In this document: one piece after another, positions 31,201-42,300 of the stretch
Position numbering within the stretch: position 1 is the first letter of the stretch
Layout of the letters: each line of letters opens with the position of its first letter
Source: Dryobates pubescens
Taxonomy: Eukaryota; Chordata; Aves; Piciformes; Picidae
NCBI RefSeq assembly: GCF_014839835.1
Contig: NC_071634.1
Location: 18,086,453-18,150,452 of the forward strand
DNA: 64,000 bases
Direction of reading: 5' to 3'
Position numbers and translations under genes: made by a program
The notes under the pieces: model-generated
The model's database searches: none
What the model was told of the DNA's origin: nothing
Seen by the model: the letters and a program-made list of their open reading frames with translations, nothing else

Positions 31201-33753
31201 TTTGGCAGCAGGTGAGACAGCCCCAGCTGGCACTTTGGACACGTGGCTGTCACACAGGTGTGACTGACCTCCAGCCTCAGGCTATAAACTCTGCAGTGAG
31301 AACTCTTTTTATCCTTGCCTTATACACACTCAGAGGCAGCAGCACTCTTGATTAAGACAGAGAGACTTCCTCTGCCTATGACACATAACATCCTGAGTCA
31401 TACTGCTGAGGTGGTGACAGCTATCAGCTTGTAACACAAATATCTTGGTGGCAAAAGGAAATGCATGTGCATGCTCAGCTATGCATAATTCATCAAGTGA
31501 AGTGGTGATGATCTCAGGCTTCAAAGCAGCACTAATTAAACAAGTGCCTTTTCAATGTTACACGGTTTAGGAAAGTGATTTGATACAAATAACCACAGTT
31601 ACTTGTCTGCAGACTGATTTAAATGCTCTCTAATGCCTTCCTCACTAAGGAATAACTTGTATGAGTATCATGGACAAGTGACACACCTACCAAACCCTGC
31701 AGTAGCTTTTGCATTTCTAAACAAATCCTATCCAGACTCCTCAAAAGCAAACACGCTGCACCACAGCAGTAATTCAATAGGCAACATGCTTAAGAGAACT
31801 GAAAAACAGTTCACCTGCAACAGCTGCACGGATATTTTCTTTGCCTTCATTCCAGTTTTCTTGGTCATTTACTCCAGCATTCTTCTTACCCAAGCCAACC
31901 ACAACCACACTTGGAAAGTCCTAGAGGAAGCCAACACAGATGGATTCACTTTCCTCACGGTTACAGCCACAGCAGAGTTGTTAGAAACACCTTACTTTAC
32001 AAATCAAAGCAAGAACAGAAGTACATTCAGTACTTTGTTGCATTTCCTTCAGAGTGCCACCATGGTTCCACTGTTTTGCACTCCCAAGCATTTGCCATAG
32101 GCACACAACCAGTTGCTCTGATGTCATTAATTATGTGCAGTTAGAGTCAGTTATGTGTGTTGCAACAGATAAGGCTTTATGCTCAACACAAAGCAAACTT
32201 GATAGTTCAAAAATCAAGCTGAGGAGTCCTTTGAAAGCAGACCCAAATTTCCAGCTGCAACAAAAGGCAGAACTGAGCTGCAGCACAGTGGAGGGAGTAC
32301 AGGATGGTGCAAAGAAGACACAAACATAGGGAGTGCAGGGCAGGTTTCAGCGAGACCTGCATCTTCTGCTGGGAGAGGTGAGAGGGAAAGAAGAGCAGAA
32401 CAGTTCTACAAGTACAGCAGTGAACTCACCCTAAGATAGAAGGGTAAAGCTTAGATATTAATCAGTATGCACATGAAAATCCAAAGCTCATACCTGATGC
32501 AAACCATGGAACATGCGTGTTTTGCCTTTCTTTAAAGGAGGCCCACACCTAGGACACAAAAAGATTCTTTCAATAGAAAGAATGGTGATAAATCTTACAG
32601 TACTGTGTCCAATCTGACACCACACAGTGCTCCTCAGCACTGCCCTGGGACACACGGCTCAGTGCTGATTAACAGAAAAGGACAGCAACATTTTGCATGG
32701 GTGTGTCACAGGAGTTCCCCTCCAAAACGCTTGGCCTAGTAGAAGAAAATACCAGCCCGAGTAGTGGTAGAGATACAAATACTGCTTAAAAGAGATTATT
32801 CATATGGGTGTTTGTAGGTACTTTAATTGATTCCAGAAGCTTATCAGATACTTACACAGACAGAAGTTCTCTCAGCTTTCCAGACACAAGCCTATCAAAA
32901 GCCTCTCCTGCACTAGTGAACTGAGCAACACCTTTATCCTTTTCGCTTGAGTAGATTCCCAGGACAAGACCCTAAAAAAGGAAGTCATTTATCTAAACAA
33001 CACAAAATGCAGAGACCCCTGTGAAAGCCAGCAAGCACACAGCTACGTGTGCACGGCTCAGCTTATGCATGAGGTGCATCTAATGTGTGCACACAGCAGC
33101 ACTTTGGTAAGGCAGGATTAACTACTGCAACTACTTTTAAGCATAAACCAGTAACGAGATATCATATAACTGATAATAATACCCTTAGCTACCACGTAAA
33201 GGAAGGTTCTTTCAGGCCAGTTTGGATGTACAGGACAGCTTCTTCCCCCCAAACCCGCATCTCTGCGGCCAGGAGCATCCAGCAGGAGCAGAGGGAGCTC
33301 CCGACTCAGCACACGTGCGGCGCGGTGCCGGGGCAGGCAGGCAGCTAGCTCTGCCCCGCTGGGCATCTTTCCAAGACCCAGCACGGCACCGGCACAGCTC
33401 CCACCCCAACGTCGCAGGTGCCCCAGGCTGGAGCTGGGAGCACAGGGCGGTGGGCACGCTCAGCTGTGAGCAGGAGACGCAGGGAGCCGAACCGAGCCAC
33501 CCTCCCACACCCTGCGCCCCGCAGCCTCCCCCTGTTTCCACTCTCCCCGAGCGGGTGAAACCGGGATGGGGGTGCCCCTCTGCTCCCTCCTCACCTTCCC
33601 GCCCGCCCCGCTGCTGTAGCCCCGCGGCGAGGGCCCCCGGGCCCAGCAGCTGCAGAGCAGGGGCAGACGGCGGCTGAGGCGGCGCGCAGCCACCCTGGGC
33701 AGCCAGGGCAGCAACACGGCAGGCGAGGAGGCAGCCATGCTGCAGGCGGCCAT
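22275..33753 (-). CDS. LAP3: LAP3, leucine aminopeptidase 3 (M17)
   Basis: Two-metal M17 aminopeptidase that removes N-terminal Leu and other residues from peptides and acts on Cys-Gly in glutathione turnover; forms hexamers. Exons in order of translation: 33595-33753, 32856-32971, 32494-32548, 31815-31920, 30576-30735, 29084-29245, 27913-28071, 27030-27154, 25607-25695, 24862-24964, 23310-23389, 22565-22677, 22275-22473. All phases agree; 541 residues (human 519). Residues 1-53 are Arg-rich and lack acidic residues, a mitochondrial-type presequence; a second ATG at 33738 would drop five residues. Catalytic set is complete: K300, D305 ([11 protein letters not shown]), K312, D323 ([16 protein letters not shown]), D382, E384, R386 (NTDAEGR), equivalent to bovine K250, D255, K262, D273, D332, E334, R336. 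The last junction reads [12 protein letters not shown], one residue longer than human KYRSAGACTAA. C-terminus [14 protein letters not shown] is conserved. Confidence 0.98.
23390..24861. other. LAP3 intron between exons 10 and 11
   Basis: No exon or repeat identified. A GC-richer patch at 24360-24680 has short open frames on both strands with no resemblance to known proteins. Confidence 0.4.
25696..27029. other. LAP3 intron between exons 8 and 9, with GC patch
   Basis: Holds an orphan - strand open frame of 135 codons (25926-26333), a CpG-richer patch (26230-26440) and a near-consensus CTCF core at 26371-26382 (tccctctgctgg). No known exon. Confidence 0.45.
28072..29083. other. LAP3 intron between exons 6 and 7
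   Basis: Nothing recognised beyond G/T-rich and A/C-rich low-complexity runs near 28095-28125 and 28310-28370. Confidence 0.45.
29881..30195 (+). repeat. CR1 LINE internal (ORF2) fragment
   Basis: Within a LAP3 intron. One frame around 30085-30190 reads [20 protein letters not shown] then [14 protein letters not shown], matching the CR1 ORF2 segment LLNGAGDLVTKDMEKAEVLN then AFFASVF between endonuclease and reverse transcriptase. Upstream text (gaatataaaaacactgcctg, tatgcagggaattatgaag) also follows CR1. Frames are broken; both ends are approximate. It runs antisense to LAP3. Confidence 0.75.
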
Positions 33754-34020
33754 CACGCCAGCACCCCCCGGCGCGCACAGCGCCTCATCAGCCCGCGCCG
33801 CGCTGGGCGGTGCTCGGCGGCGGAGGGCAGGGCGGAGCGCACGGCGCGGCGCGGGGCCCGGGGCCCGGGGCCCGGGCTGGCGGCGCTTCGCGGCGTACAC
33901 CGGAGGCGGGGGCCGCTGGCTCTCGCGGCGGAGGCTTGCCCTCTTGTGGTGTGCTCTAGAGAAGCGCTTGCAGGTGCTCTCCAGCGCCAAGCGGCTTCGC
34001 GTGTGGCCTTATCACTAATG
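33230..34020. promoter_or_regulatory. GC-rich CpG island, LAP3 promoter
   Basis: CG-dense from intron 1 across exon 1 to about 260 bases upstream of the LAP3 start. Contains the GGGGCCC tandem at 33853-33876 and a CTCF-like core at 33938-33949 (gccctcttgtgg). No TATA box is seen. Confidence 0.75.
33853..33876. repeat. Tandem GGGGCCC repeat
   Basis: Just over three copies of the self-complementary heptamer GGGGCCC, about 100-125 bases upstream of the LAP3 ATG, probably within or next to the 5' UTR. Confidence 0.85.
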
Positions 34021-34029
34021 AAAGCAGGC

Positions 34030-34560
34030 CCGGGAGGCATGCGGGATGTTTAATTTGCATATTGAAGATTTAAATATAACTGGTTTAGGAAAAAAAAATC
34101 CAAGCTCTACTGTAAATGCAATGTTTGCATAATTTTCCACCAAGGCTGGTGGGTTACCTGTGTGATAGCATCATGTCTGCCTAGAAAGAGCTGGTTAGCT
34201 TGCCAGGGAAAGGAGTAGCATTCCCAGATGAAATATTTTACCAGGAAAATTCACCCCAGACTACCGGGTCATCAGTGTAACATTATTTACGCTTCTCTAG
34301 CAAAAGCACTGTATGGAAACAAACAGTAATTTGGAGTTTGTTGACACAATTGTATTTTGACAGTCAGGACACTTGGGTTTGGTGAAGCCATGTTTCGCCC
34401 GAGCTTTCTGAAGTACCTCACGGTGTGAATTTCCCCCAACCCCCGAGGAGCACGCATTCACTGCAGCAGCTGGGCAGTGCTGAGGAGGATGATAGTTGCA
34501 GCATTTGTTTCTCCTGCTTTCCCACACACTACTTGCTGGTACTATAGACTGACATCTTTG
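34030..34560. other. Intergenic space between CLRN2 and LAP3
   Basis: AT-richer sequence between the CLRN2 poly(A) signal and the LAP3 CpG island. No feature identified. Confidence 0.5.
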
Positions 34561-34566
34561 CTCATG

Positions 34567-34572
34567 TTTATT
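34567..34572 (-). terminator. CLRN2 polyadenylation signal
   Basis: AATAAA on the - strand, 92 bases after the CLRN2 stop. Alternative downstream signals are possible. Confidence 0.5.
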
Positions 34573-34663
34573 CCAAAACCATCCATGCAAATCAAAAGCT
34601 GAACAGCCAAGAAGCTGCTGCTCTCAGGACAGTTCACCTGACCAGCAGTTATGTGTAGACTTA

Positions 34664-37600
34664 CTAGTACATGATATCTTCTGCTGTAACATTTGCTTCT
34701 TCTGTTTTAGTCTTAATTTTAGGGAAATGAATCCCACTGATGGCTACTAGCAGCAAATTTACTGCGTGTGCTGTGGCACCTGCCACGCAAAGCCAAAAAC
34801 AGTCTTCAAACTCTTCTTCTAAGATAACAAATTGAAAGACATTTTCCCGAAAATTGGCAATTCTTTCTGTGAGGTGATGGAGTTTCACAGCAGCCATAAA
34901 GCTGGTGACTGAAAGTACTATAAATCCACCTGCAACAAAACGAAAGAGGTATTCACTGCTGTTGTCAGAAGAAGACAGACATTTTGGTTGTGCTTTGCAG
35001 GGCTTACCGAGTATGAGAGTGAGCGGTATACAGAGTAGGGACAAGCTTGGGCGCAGCTTAAACACCTTCAAACTGTTTAGACTTCATTGTACGGCCAGGC
35101 ATCCTAGCAGTGTTTGTCATACAGTGCCTTTTATCAGTGAGACAGAGCCCGAAGACTGCCTCTGTAAAAAGCTGACGTAACACAAGAGGCCAAAATGCCA
35201 CCTGATGGCTCTGGTTTGACACATGAGAACTCACTGCCTGCTTCATTTTATTAACAAGGCAAGAAGATACTTAGTAAGGCAAGAGAGGGAACTTTTAACA
35301 TGTTGTATGCATGTGACCGGTGAAAAATATTGGCAAATGATTTTACCTGCAAGGCAGTTCCAAAGGCATACTCCTGCTGGACCTTTAATAGCCCGGTAAG
35401 GAACTTTGATTGCATTCAGAATGCAGAATCCAAAACTGACCAGAGAAAAGACAGTGGCCACACAGAGGAACATTATAATCATCACGTGCAGGCCTGTATT
35501 CAGCTTTTTCACCATGTGTGGGAAAACTGTCAAGAAAAAAACCAAACATATATTCAGTGTATATTTTTACTTGACAATGGTAAACATCACACAGTGCTGG
35601 TGCTACAAACTCAGATTATACTTAAACAAGACTGGGTTTTTTAGAGGGGACCACTTCAGGTAGTCACACACATCTCGGTTCATGTTGCTTTATTTGTCAC
35701 TACATCAACAAAGAAGGGAATCTTCTGACAAACCAGCCTTCTCACAAACCAGTAGAGCTTTTAGCATTGCTGTAAGGATTCTCTTGCCGCTTTTCTGAGG
35801 CTCTCAGCCAAGTCCCAAAGACATGACCAGTGAGCTTGGCTTAGTGTGCAGAAATAAGAATCCTCAGGAAAGCTATTGCCATGCAGTCTCCTGACACATT
35901 CCAGCTGTGTTTGCTATGCTCAGACAAGATGCCTGTCTTCCCCAGTGCATTCTCATGGCTTGATTTGCTTGTCAAAACATCAACTTGTGATGCCTTAGGA
36001 CTGCCTTAACAACCACATGGGTGTCATCTACATGCCACCCCGTGGTTTGGTATATTGAACATAGGATCATGGCCTCCAAATATGTATTGTGGCCCTCTGG
36101 AGTGGTGGTGGGTGGAACTTTAGCCCTTTCTCTGGTTACACAGCACAATCTGAAGTTTATTAAAGAGTCCAGGAAGTTGTATAGAGATTTAAAGGGGATA
36201 CTGGCTACTTTTTCCTCATTTTCTCTGACAGGCCAGGGGGTAAGAACTGAGACTGTCTGATTGCCCTGAAGAGGAGCAGAGCAGAGCTGGAAGAGATTTG
36301 ACCTGCTATCCCATCTGCCAGCCCTTCAAACTCACCAGACAAAGCATTTGAGCATGATTGCTATGTCCACATCATGAAGTTACAGCTGCACTCAAAGTCT
36401 GAGCAAAACTTGCTCTTTGGAGAAGTGACTAGTCCAGATTCAACACAGCTTAACAGCTGCTCATGCTGATCTAAACTGAGGTTGCTCTATTTCTCATCTC
36501 CATTCCCTTTGAAGACCCACAGTCCTGTCTTTCTTTGATCTTTTATAGTGATGCTTGTGCAAGATCCTGTGCAAAATCTATTTTTTATTTCTAAATTAAT
36601 TCTGTGACCACCTTAACTACCTCACCACAACAGCTGCGAAGGATGGGGCAGGAGAGCATTGCCGTGGGGCTGAGAGAAGGTGCAACTGTGGCAGCTTCAG
36701 CTTATATTGGTTTAAGTTGCAACAAATCTGCACACTGAACTAAAAATCTTTAGTGCAAAATACCATTTTGACTACAGCATAGTATGTGTGAAAGCTGGAA
36801 ATCATCCAAAGTACAGCTCAACACCCGAGTGCTCCTGAGACCTCAAGGAAATATTTTAAGTCAAAGAAACACATGTAAAGAATTTCTACATTGTTAAAGA
36901 GTTCAGCCTTTTTTCTTTCCTCTCCAAAGTCACCAGAAAACAAGGTAAAAATTTCTTCAACATATTAGGAGTATCTGCTCTGCCAGAGACAGCTGCATTA
37001 GGACAGCTAGAGAGACACAGAAATGTGTGCACATAAGTCAATCTCTGCTTCTCGAAGGGCAATAAAAGGTAAAAAGTTAGGTGTTCAACAAAGAAGGCAA
37101 GGACAGATGCACAGAGAGACTACAGTGACAGCTGGCATAGCAAGGAGCCAGCCAAGGGGAAAGGCAGATTTACAGGGTCATCTCTAAATGGATTTCTCTG
37201 CCTTCACAAAACTAAACAGGAACCTTGACTCTAGCCCTAGGGTTTTTCCTTTTTCCTGTCCCGATTCCAGTGTAACACAAAATAACACAGCCTGAAATGA
37301 TTTTCACACTCAGATCCCAAACCATAAGGACCACAACAGCCACAAATACAAATTCTATAATAATAATAATAATTTCCATTCTGTAAACAGGAAGAATAAA
37401 GTTGAACTAGACATTAGCCTAAGTATACACCAGGTTGTACTTACTGGTGAATTTGGAACGCCGCCCACCCAACCCACACTGGCGTATTTTGCCGCCTCGA
37501 AAGAGTCCGTAGTAAATGTCTCCAATGAATTTGACCAGCTCTGGATCTGTGGCGTTGACCAAATCAGCTCCTGTTTTGCAAAGGATCTTTCCAGTCATCC

Positions 37601-37697
37601 ACTTTGGGGTCCCCATTGCAACAACGATCAAGATAAAAGATGCAAAACTTATTAGAGAAGCCAAGGCAAATAAAGTCTTTTTAAAGCAGCCAGGCAT
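34664..37697 (-). CDS. CLRN2: CLRN2, clarin-2
   Basis: Four-pass membrane protein of the clarin family (distantly tetraspanin-like), needed for hair-bundle maintenance in the inner ear of mammals and fish. Exons: 37445-37697, 35347-35526, 34664-34929 (TAG at 34664-34666); 232 residues, the same as human. Membrane segments: about residues 9-29 (LFALASLISFASFILIVVAM), 100-122 (HVMIIMFLCVATVFSLVSFG), 138-160 (GVCLWNCLAGGFIVLSVTSF) and 186-207 (FWLCVAGATAHAVNLLLVAI). An N-glycosylation site NAT lies at 48-50 in the first extracellular loop, before the near-invariant ELVKFIGDIYYGLFRG. C-terminus VTAEDIMY matches human VTAEDILY. Start ATG is the family start (MPG-FKK). Head-to-head with QDPR, 1.15 kb apart; no strong CpG island of its own at its start, in line with tissue-restricted expression. 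Confidence 0.98.
35527..37444. other. CLRN2 intron 1
   Basis: No exon or repeat recognised except a short ATA/TAA microsatellite at 37357-37372. Confidence 0.5.
37357..37372. repeat. (TAA)n microsatellite
   Basis: About five perfect TAA units in CLRN2 intron 1. Confidence 0.85.
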
Positions 37698-37699
37698 CC

Positions 37700-38330
37700 T
37701 AGTGGTTTCATGGAATCATCTCCAAGGCCTCTCTGCAGCATCAGGCACGCTTCCCATTGTTTCTCCTGCTCCAAAATCCACAAATAGCAAGCATCTCAAA
37801 ATACCTCTTCTTGTACTTTGAAGCTCCAGAAATTAACCTGTATGGTTAAAAATCAAATAAAAAAGGTATTTGGCTGCAACAACATCCGAAATGGTTGCTA
37901 GCAAGAGCTTCCTTAGCCCGTACGGTGGTGATGCTTGTTTCTGCAGAAAGTAATCCTATATCTCTTGCCTGGCTAACGTTTCATTAGAGGTTTAATTGTC
38001 CTGCTCAGATCACATAAAGTTCTTTACTGTAACCTCATGGGAAGAAAATTAGGAGCCGGATCCAGGTTTTTACACTATGAAACCCGTGAGTAAATAGGTG
38101 TGTACAAGGGAGAAAGCATTAAAACCACCTAATTTGGCTTCGGGGTTCTGCCGGCGGCTCAGCCATGTTCAGCTGCAGCTCTCGTCGCTCTCCCCCACCC
38201 TGCCTCTAAATGTCACAGCTGCCAGCGCCACCCGGGGTCGTCCCTGCACCGCGCAGCGTAGCCCTTTCATCTCTAAGCCCTCTGACACAGAAATGATGTT
38301 TCAGGGATGCTGAGGTTCTGTGCACGAGCC
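37700..38330. other. CLRN2 upstream region
   Basis: 5' flank of CLRN2 in the divergent CLRN2/QDPR spacer; becomes GC-rich after about 38130. No further exon is recognised. Confidence 0.5.
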
Positions 38331-39380
38331 TGGGGTGGGCTGGCCGTAGCTGCCGAGCCAGCGGCGGAGCTTCAGAGGCTGAAGCAAGCGCCGTAATTCA
38401 AGCTAGAGGTACGAGCCGGGAGTACGAAACAAAACCGGCCGGATTGCCAGTGCTTCTACGGTTACCGCCACTCAAGCCCTGCAGGGACGTTTATATACGC
38501 TAATTAATTAGCCCCCGTCAGCATCGCTGGGGGCAGGTAACGCGCTCCGTCGCTAGAGCTCCGCCCGGGTCGGAGAGCGCCCGTCCAGCACTGGCACCGC
38601 CGCCGGCTGCCACCCCGAGCTAGACCCAGGCACCAAGAGCCCGGGAGAGTCGCGGGAGCAGCACGTCCGGAGGTAAACTCGCAGGGGGTCGGCCGGAATT
38701 TCTCTCCCTCTAGACAGCGGCACGGCCCCCGAGGAAGCGACAGCCGGAGCCGCCCCCTCCCGCCCCTCGCTGGGGACTCCCCGCATGCGCAGGCGAAGCC
38801 GTCGAGGCGAGACAGGTCTAGAGAAGGGCAGGCAGGCAGGCAGCGAGCATGGCCACAGCGGGCAGGGTGCTGGTGTACGGGGGCAGAGGAGCACTGGGGT
38901 CTCAGTGCGTGCGGTACTTCAAGTCCCGGAACTGGGTGAGCAGCGGTCCGGGGCTGGCGGTGCGGAGAACCGCGCCGAGGGGAGGGCTGCTCCAGCGGGG
39001 GAACGGCGTTCCCGCGGCGGAACCGGCGCCGGCGGAGCGGCCGAGCCGCAGGGCAGCGGGTTCCGGGGAGCGGCTCGCTAACGTGCCTTCCTCTCGCCGT
39101 GGCAGTGGGTGGCCAGCATTGACCTGGCGGAGAACGAGGATGCCAGTGCCAACGTGGTGGTGGGGCCGACCGACTCCTTCCCCGAGCAGGCCGAGCAGGT
39201 GGGTCCGTGCGGAGCGGATGCTGCCCAGGAGGCCTGGGGCGGCTCTGTGCGGGCGCGGCTGTGGCGGTGAGGCAGAGCCGCTCACCTACGGCTGCAGCAG
39301 CAGTGGCGAGAGGGCGGCTGCTGCCATGGGTCTGATCTGGGGCAAGAAGCCGCTGCCTTTGCGCTAAGGAGCCCAGCGGG
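38330..39380. promoter_or_regulatory. GC-rich CpG island, QDPR promoter
   Basis: CG-dense segment spanning the QDPR 5' flank, exons 1 and 2 and the first intron. It includes a 14-base palindrome at 38499-38512. The 357-codon open frame on the opposite strand here is a composition effect. Confidence 0.75.
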
Positions 39381-42300
39381 TCCGGCCGCAGTGCCCTCAG
39401 CCCGGAGATCTGGCTTCTGCTTGGCGCTGCGTTATGATTGTAATTTCGTTCTAACTGCGTGTGTGCATCAGTGTGCAGGAAGAGATAGATCTGAGGAGGT
39501 TCAGCACATACGGCAGTATTGCTTTTTTTTTTTCCCTTGGTGACTTGAAAACGCACAGAGTGAATCAGGTGAGTCACAGAGTGAATCAGGTGAGATGGGT
39601 TAGGGAATCTTTCTCATGTCTCTTCAATGTGTTGTGGGTAGCCAGAGAGTATGTTCCAAATATACAAACCCTAAGGCCCCGTGGGATAGCTGGAGAGTGC
39701 CCTGGTCTCCACAAAGGTAAATATGGGAGAATCCAAGGTAGCCTGAAAACTTTTGCTTTATTCTCAGGAGGTAAGATTTACTGTTTAAATTTTACCTTTT
39801 GAACCCATTTCTCTTACTGATAATTCAATTCACTAGGTCCAGATAGGTCCAGAGAGAAACAGTAAGAAGGCTAATCTTCAGTTGCTAGTTTCTCGCATTA
39901 TTATCAAAAGTGACACCAGTAGTCCTGGTCAGACCTGGTGTTTCATTTCTCATGTTTAACAGAACCATGCCCAGAAATTAACCTGTCAAAAAGTAAGTCT
40001 CCATCAAAATAGTTTAACAGCCCAGGTAAGGGTCAGGTCTTTCAGTTCAGTTATATCCAGTGACAGCACGCACTGTACTACCTTGACTTTCATCTGTAGT
40101 TACCTTCCAACGCAGTTGTTTTATTTTGAGTTCACAGGTGATGAATGTTCATTTTCTGCAGCTGTTTAAGTTGCTGTGTGCTGTTGCTTAGCTACATAAC
40201 AGCTAAGAAATAGCTTCAAAGCAGTCTTGACAATTATTCCTTTTCCTTTCTAATGCAGTGTTTTCGGTATGTTTTTGTTCTGTGTTTTGAAGGTGACAGC
40301 AGAAGTTGGAAGAATCCTTGGTGAAGCAAAGGTTGATGCAATCTTGTGTGTAGCAGGAGGATGGGCTGGAGGCAGCGCCAAAGCTAAATGTAAGCCTTTG
40401 GTTAACTCATGAATGAAATCTGGAAAACCTTAGGAACTGTGGTAATAAAGATATTGGAGATCATCCTTCTTTGAGTGCAGAAGAGGATGTGGGTGGACAA
40501 GTACAAAATAGTTCAGTCATAAGACAGAAATTGATGTCTTACCCAAGATGGAAGCAGAAAATGGTAGAAAATACGGTTTTGTAGTCCTGCCTCCTGTGCT
40601 CTGTGTGCCAGTAAAGACATGAGACTTAAAAATCATGTATCTTCTAATTAATTTCACAAATTCTTTTCCTAATCAGCTTTATACAAAAACTGTGATCTGA
40701 TGTGGAAGCAGAGTGTTTGGACATCAACTATTTCTAGCCACCTAGCCACAAAACATCTGAAAGAAGGTGGCCTCTTGACTTTGACAGGAGCTCAAGCCGC
40801 TTTATCTGGAACCCCAGGTAAAATGTAATGCATGGTAACTGCTGGGACATCAGCAGTTCCAGCTTATCTGTTAGTCTGAGCACTGTCATTTGTAAGTCAA
40901 CAGTTTCACTCCCCAGTTTTTTGAGATCTACTGCAAACAGAAAATTGCTGCCAAAATAGTGAATTTCCAAGTAGCAGTACTGAATCTTGAAACTGGAGTG
41001 CAAGCAGAATCAGTGTTTGGGTAACATTTGCTGTGCATGGGTGAAATGTGCTTGGCTAATACATGATACAGTAAAAAAGGCAAGTTTGGAGAATAATGAC
41101 TGGAAGCACCCAACAGGCTGTCAGTACCCTACTTGACTACAGTTAAATCTCTGTGTGTTGTGAGAGGCAGAGTCTCCTGTTGCTCAGATTTCTGTTGGCA
41201 GTGACTCAGCTGGTTCTGTTGAACTGTGGTCATGCTGATCATGTTCTGATTCCAGTCCACCATTGCTTCAGACACAGATAAGCTTGTTGACCTTTGGCTT
41301 TGCCCTCCACTAGCTATTTAATCTGAGCTTGGTTTTTTGGTTTCATCTTGCTCCTCACCATCTTGGTCTGCATGGAAGAAGAAAGCTGGGAGCAATTTAA
41401 AATGGAAGAGGATAAATACCAGACAATACAGACACAAAAGCCCACAGGCAGGGAGAGGAAAGTTTTTTGAGACAAATACTCTTCATTTCCCAATCTTTTA
41501 TTTGTTGTTTTCAAAAGGGCTTTGAGGAGGCACAGAAACTAAAAGTCTAAAATGTACAAAATTTATGAATACTCCTGAAAGCTATGTCTGAAACTGTTCA
41601 GGGAAAATATGTTGTGTTTTCTAGTTTATCTGCTGTGTTTACAGCTGCATCTGGCATAGTCTGAAGATAAAAGGCTTATTTTATGAGAATAAGTAGAGGA
41701 ATATTTTCCTGTGTCCTACTGACTGACCATCTGCAAATGAAAAAGTTGCCAGTTCTGGCAAACTTTCCTGGCTTTTGTTTGGATGCTTTTGGGAGGTAGG
41801 GATCACAACAAGAGAATCACAGTGCTGTGCTTCCATGTTTTCAACAAGTCTGGATTTTTCCCTAAAGCAGCAGTGCTTTGGGCAAGCTCAGGAACTTATT
41901 AACATCAGGAAGAATTGGGAAAGAGCTGTTGCTCAACTCTGCAAATAAGTTACCACCAGCTGTTAGGGAAGGAACAATCTTCCCCATGTTTGCTGTTAGT
42001 GTGATTTTCCTTTTCCTATGTGAAAACGTTGACTTGCATGATGCACACTGAAGAATCCTGACAATCATATAAACAGTTACAGAAGCAGTCTGACAGTGAT
42101 GGCTAAGAAGTATGAAAGCATGAGAAGGTTTAAGAGTTTGAATGTCTGACTTAGACAAGGGGAATGTGATAGAGAAGCAAATACTTTTCCCTAACAATAC
42201 AATGTTTGCTCTTGCTGCCCATGATTTCACCTAATAAAAGTTGATGTTACGCAGTGTGTATCGTGGAAAAACCTCTGCAGTGCAAAATTTATAGCCTGGA

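Noticed and set aside
31633-32100. 155-codon + strand ORF
   Set aside because: It runs antisense across LAP3 exon 4 (31815-31920), whose coding on the - strand is certain.
33212-33990. Long - strand and + strand ORFs around LAP3 exon 1
   Set aside because: Except for the [10 protein letters not shown] frame, which splices in phase to LAP3 exon 2, they are GC-driven.
38504-39577. 357-codon - strand ORF
   Set aside because: Antisense to QDPR exons 1 and 2 in a CpG island; Arg/Pro/Ala-rich composition typical of GC-driven open frames.
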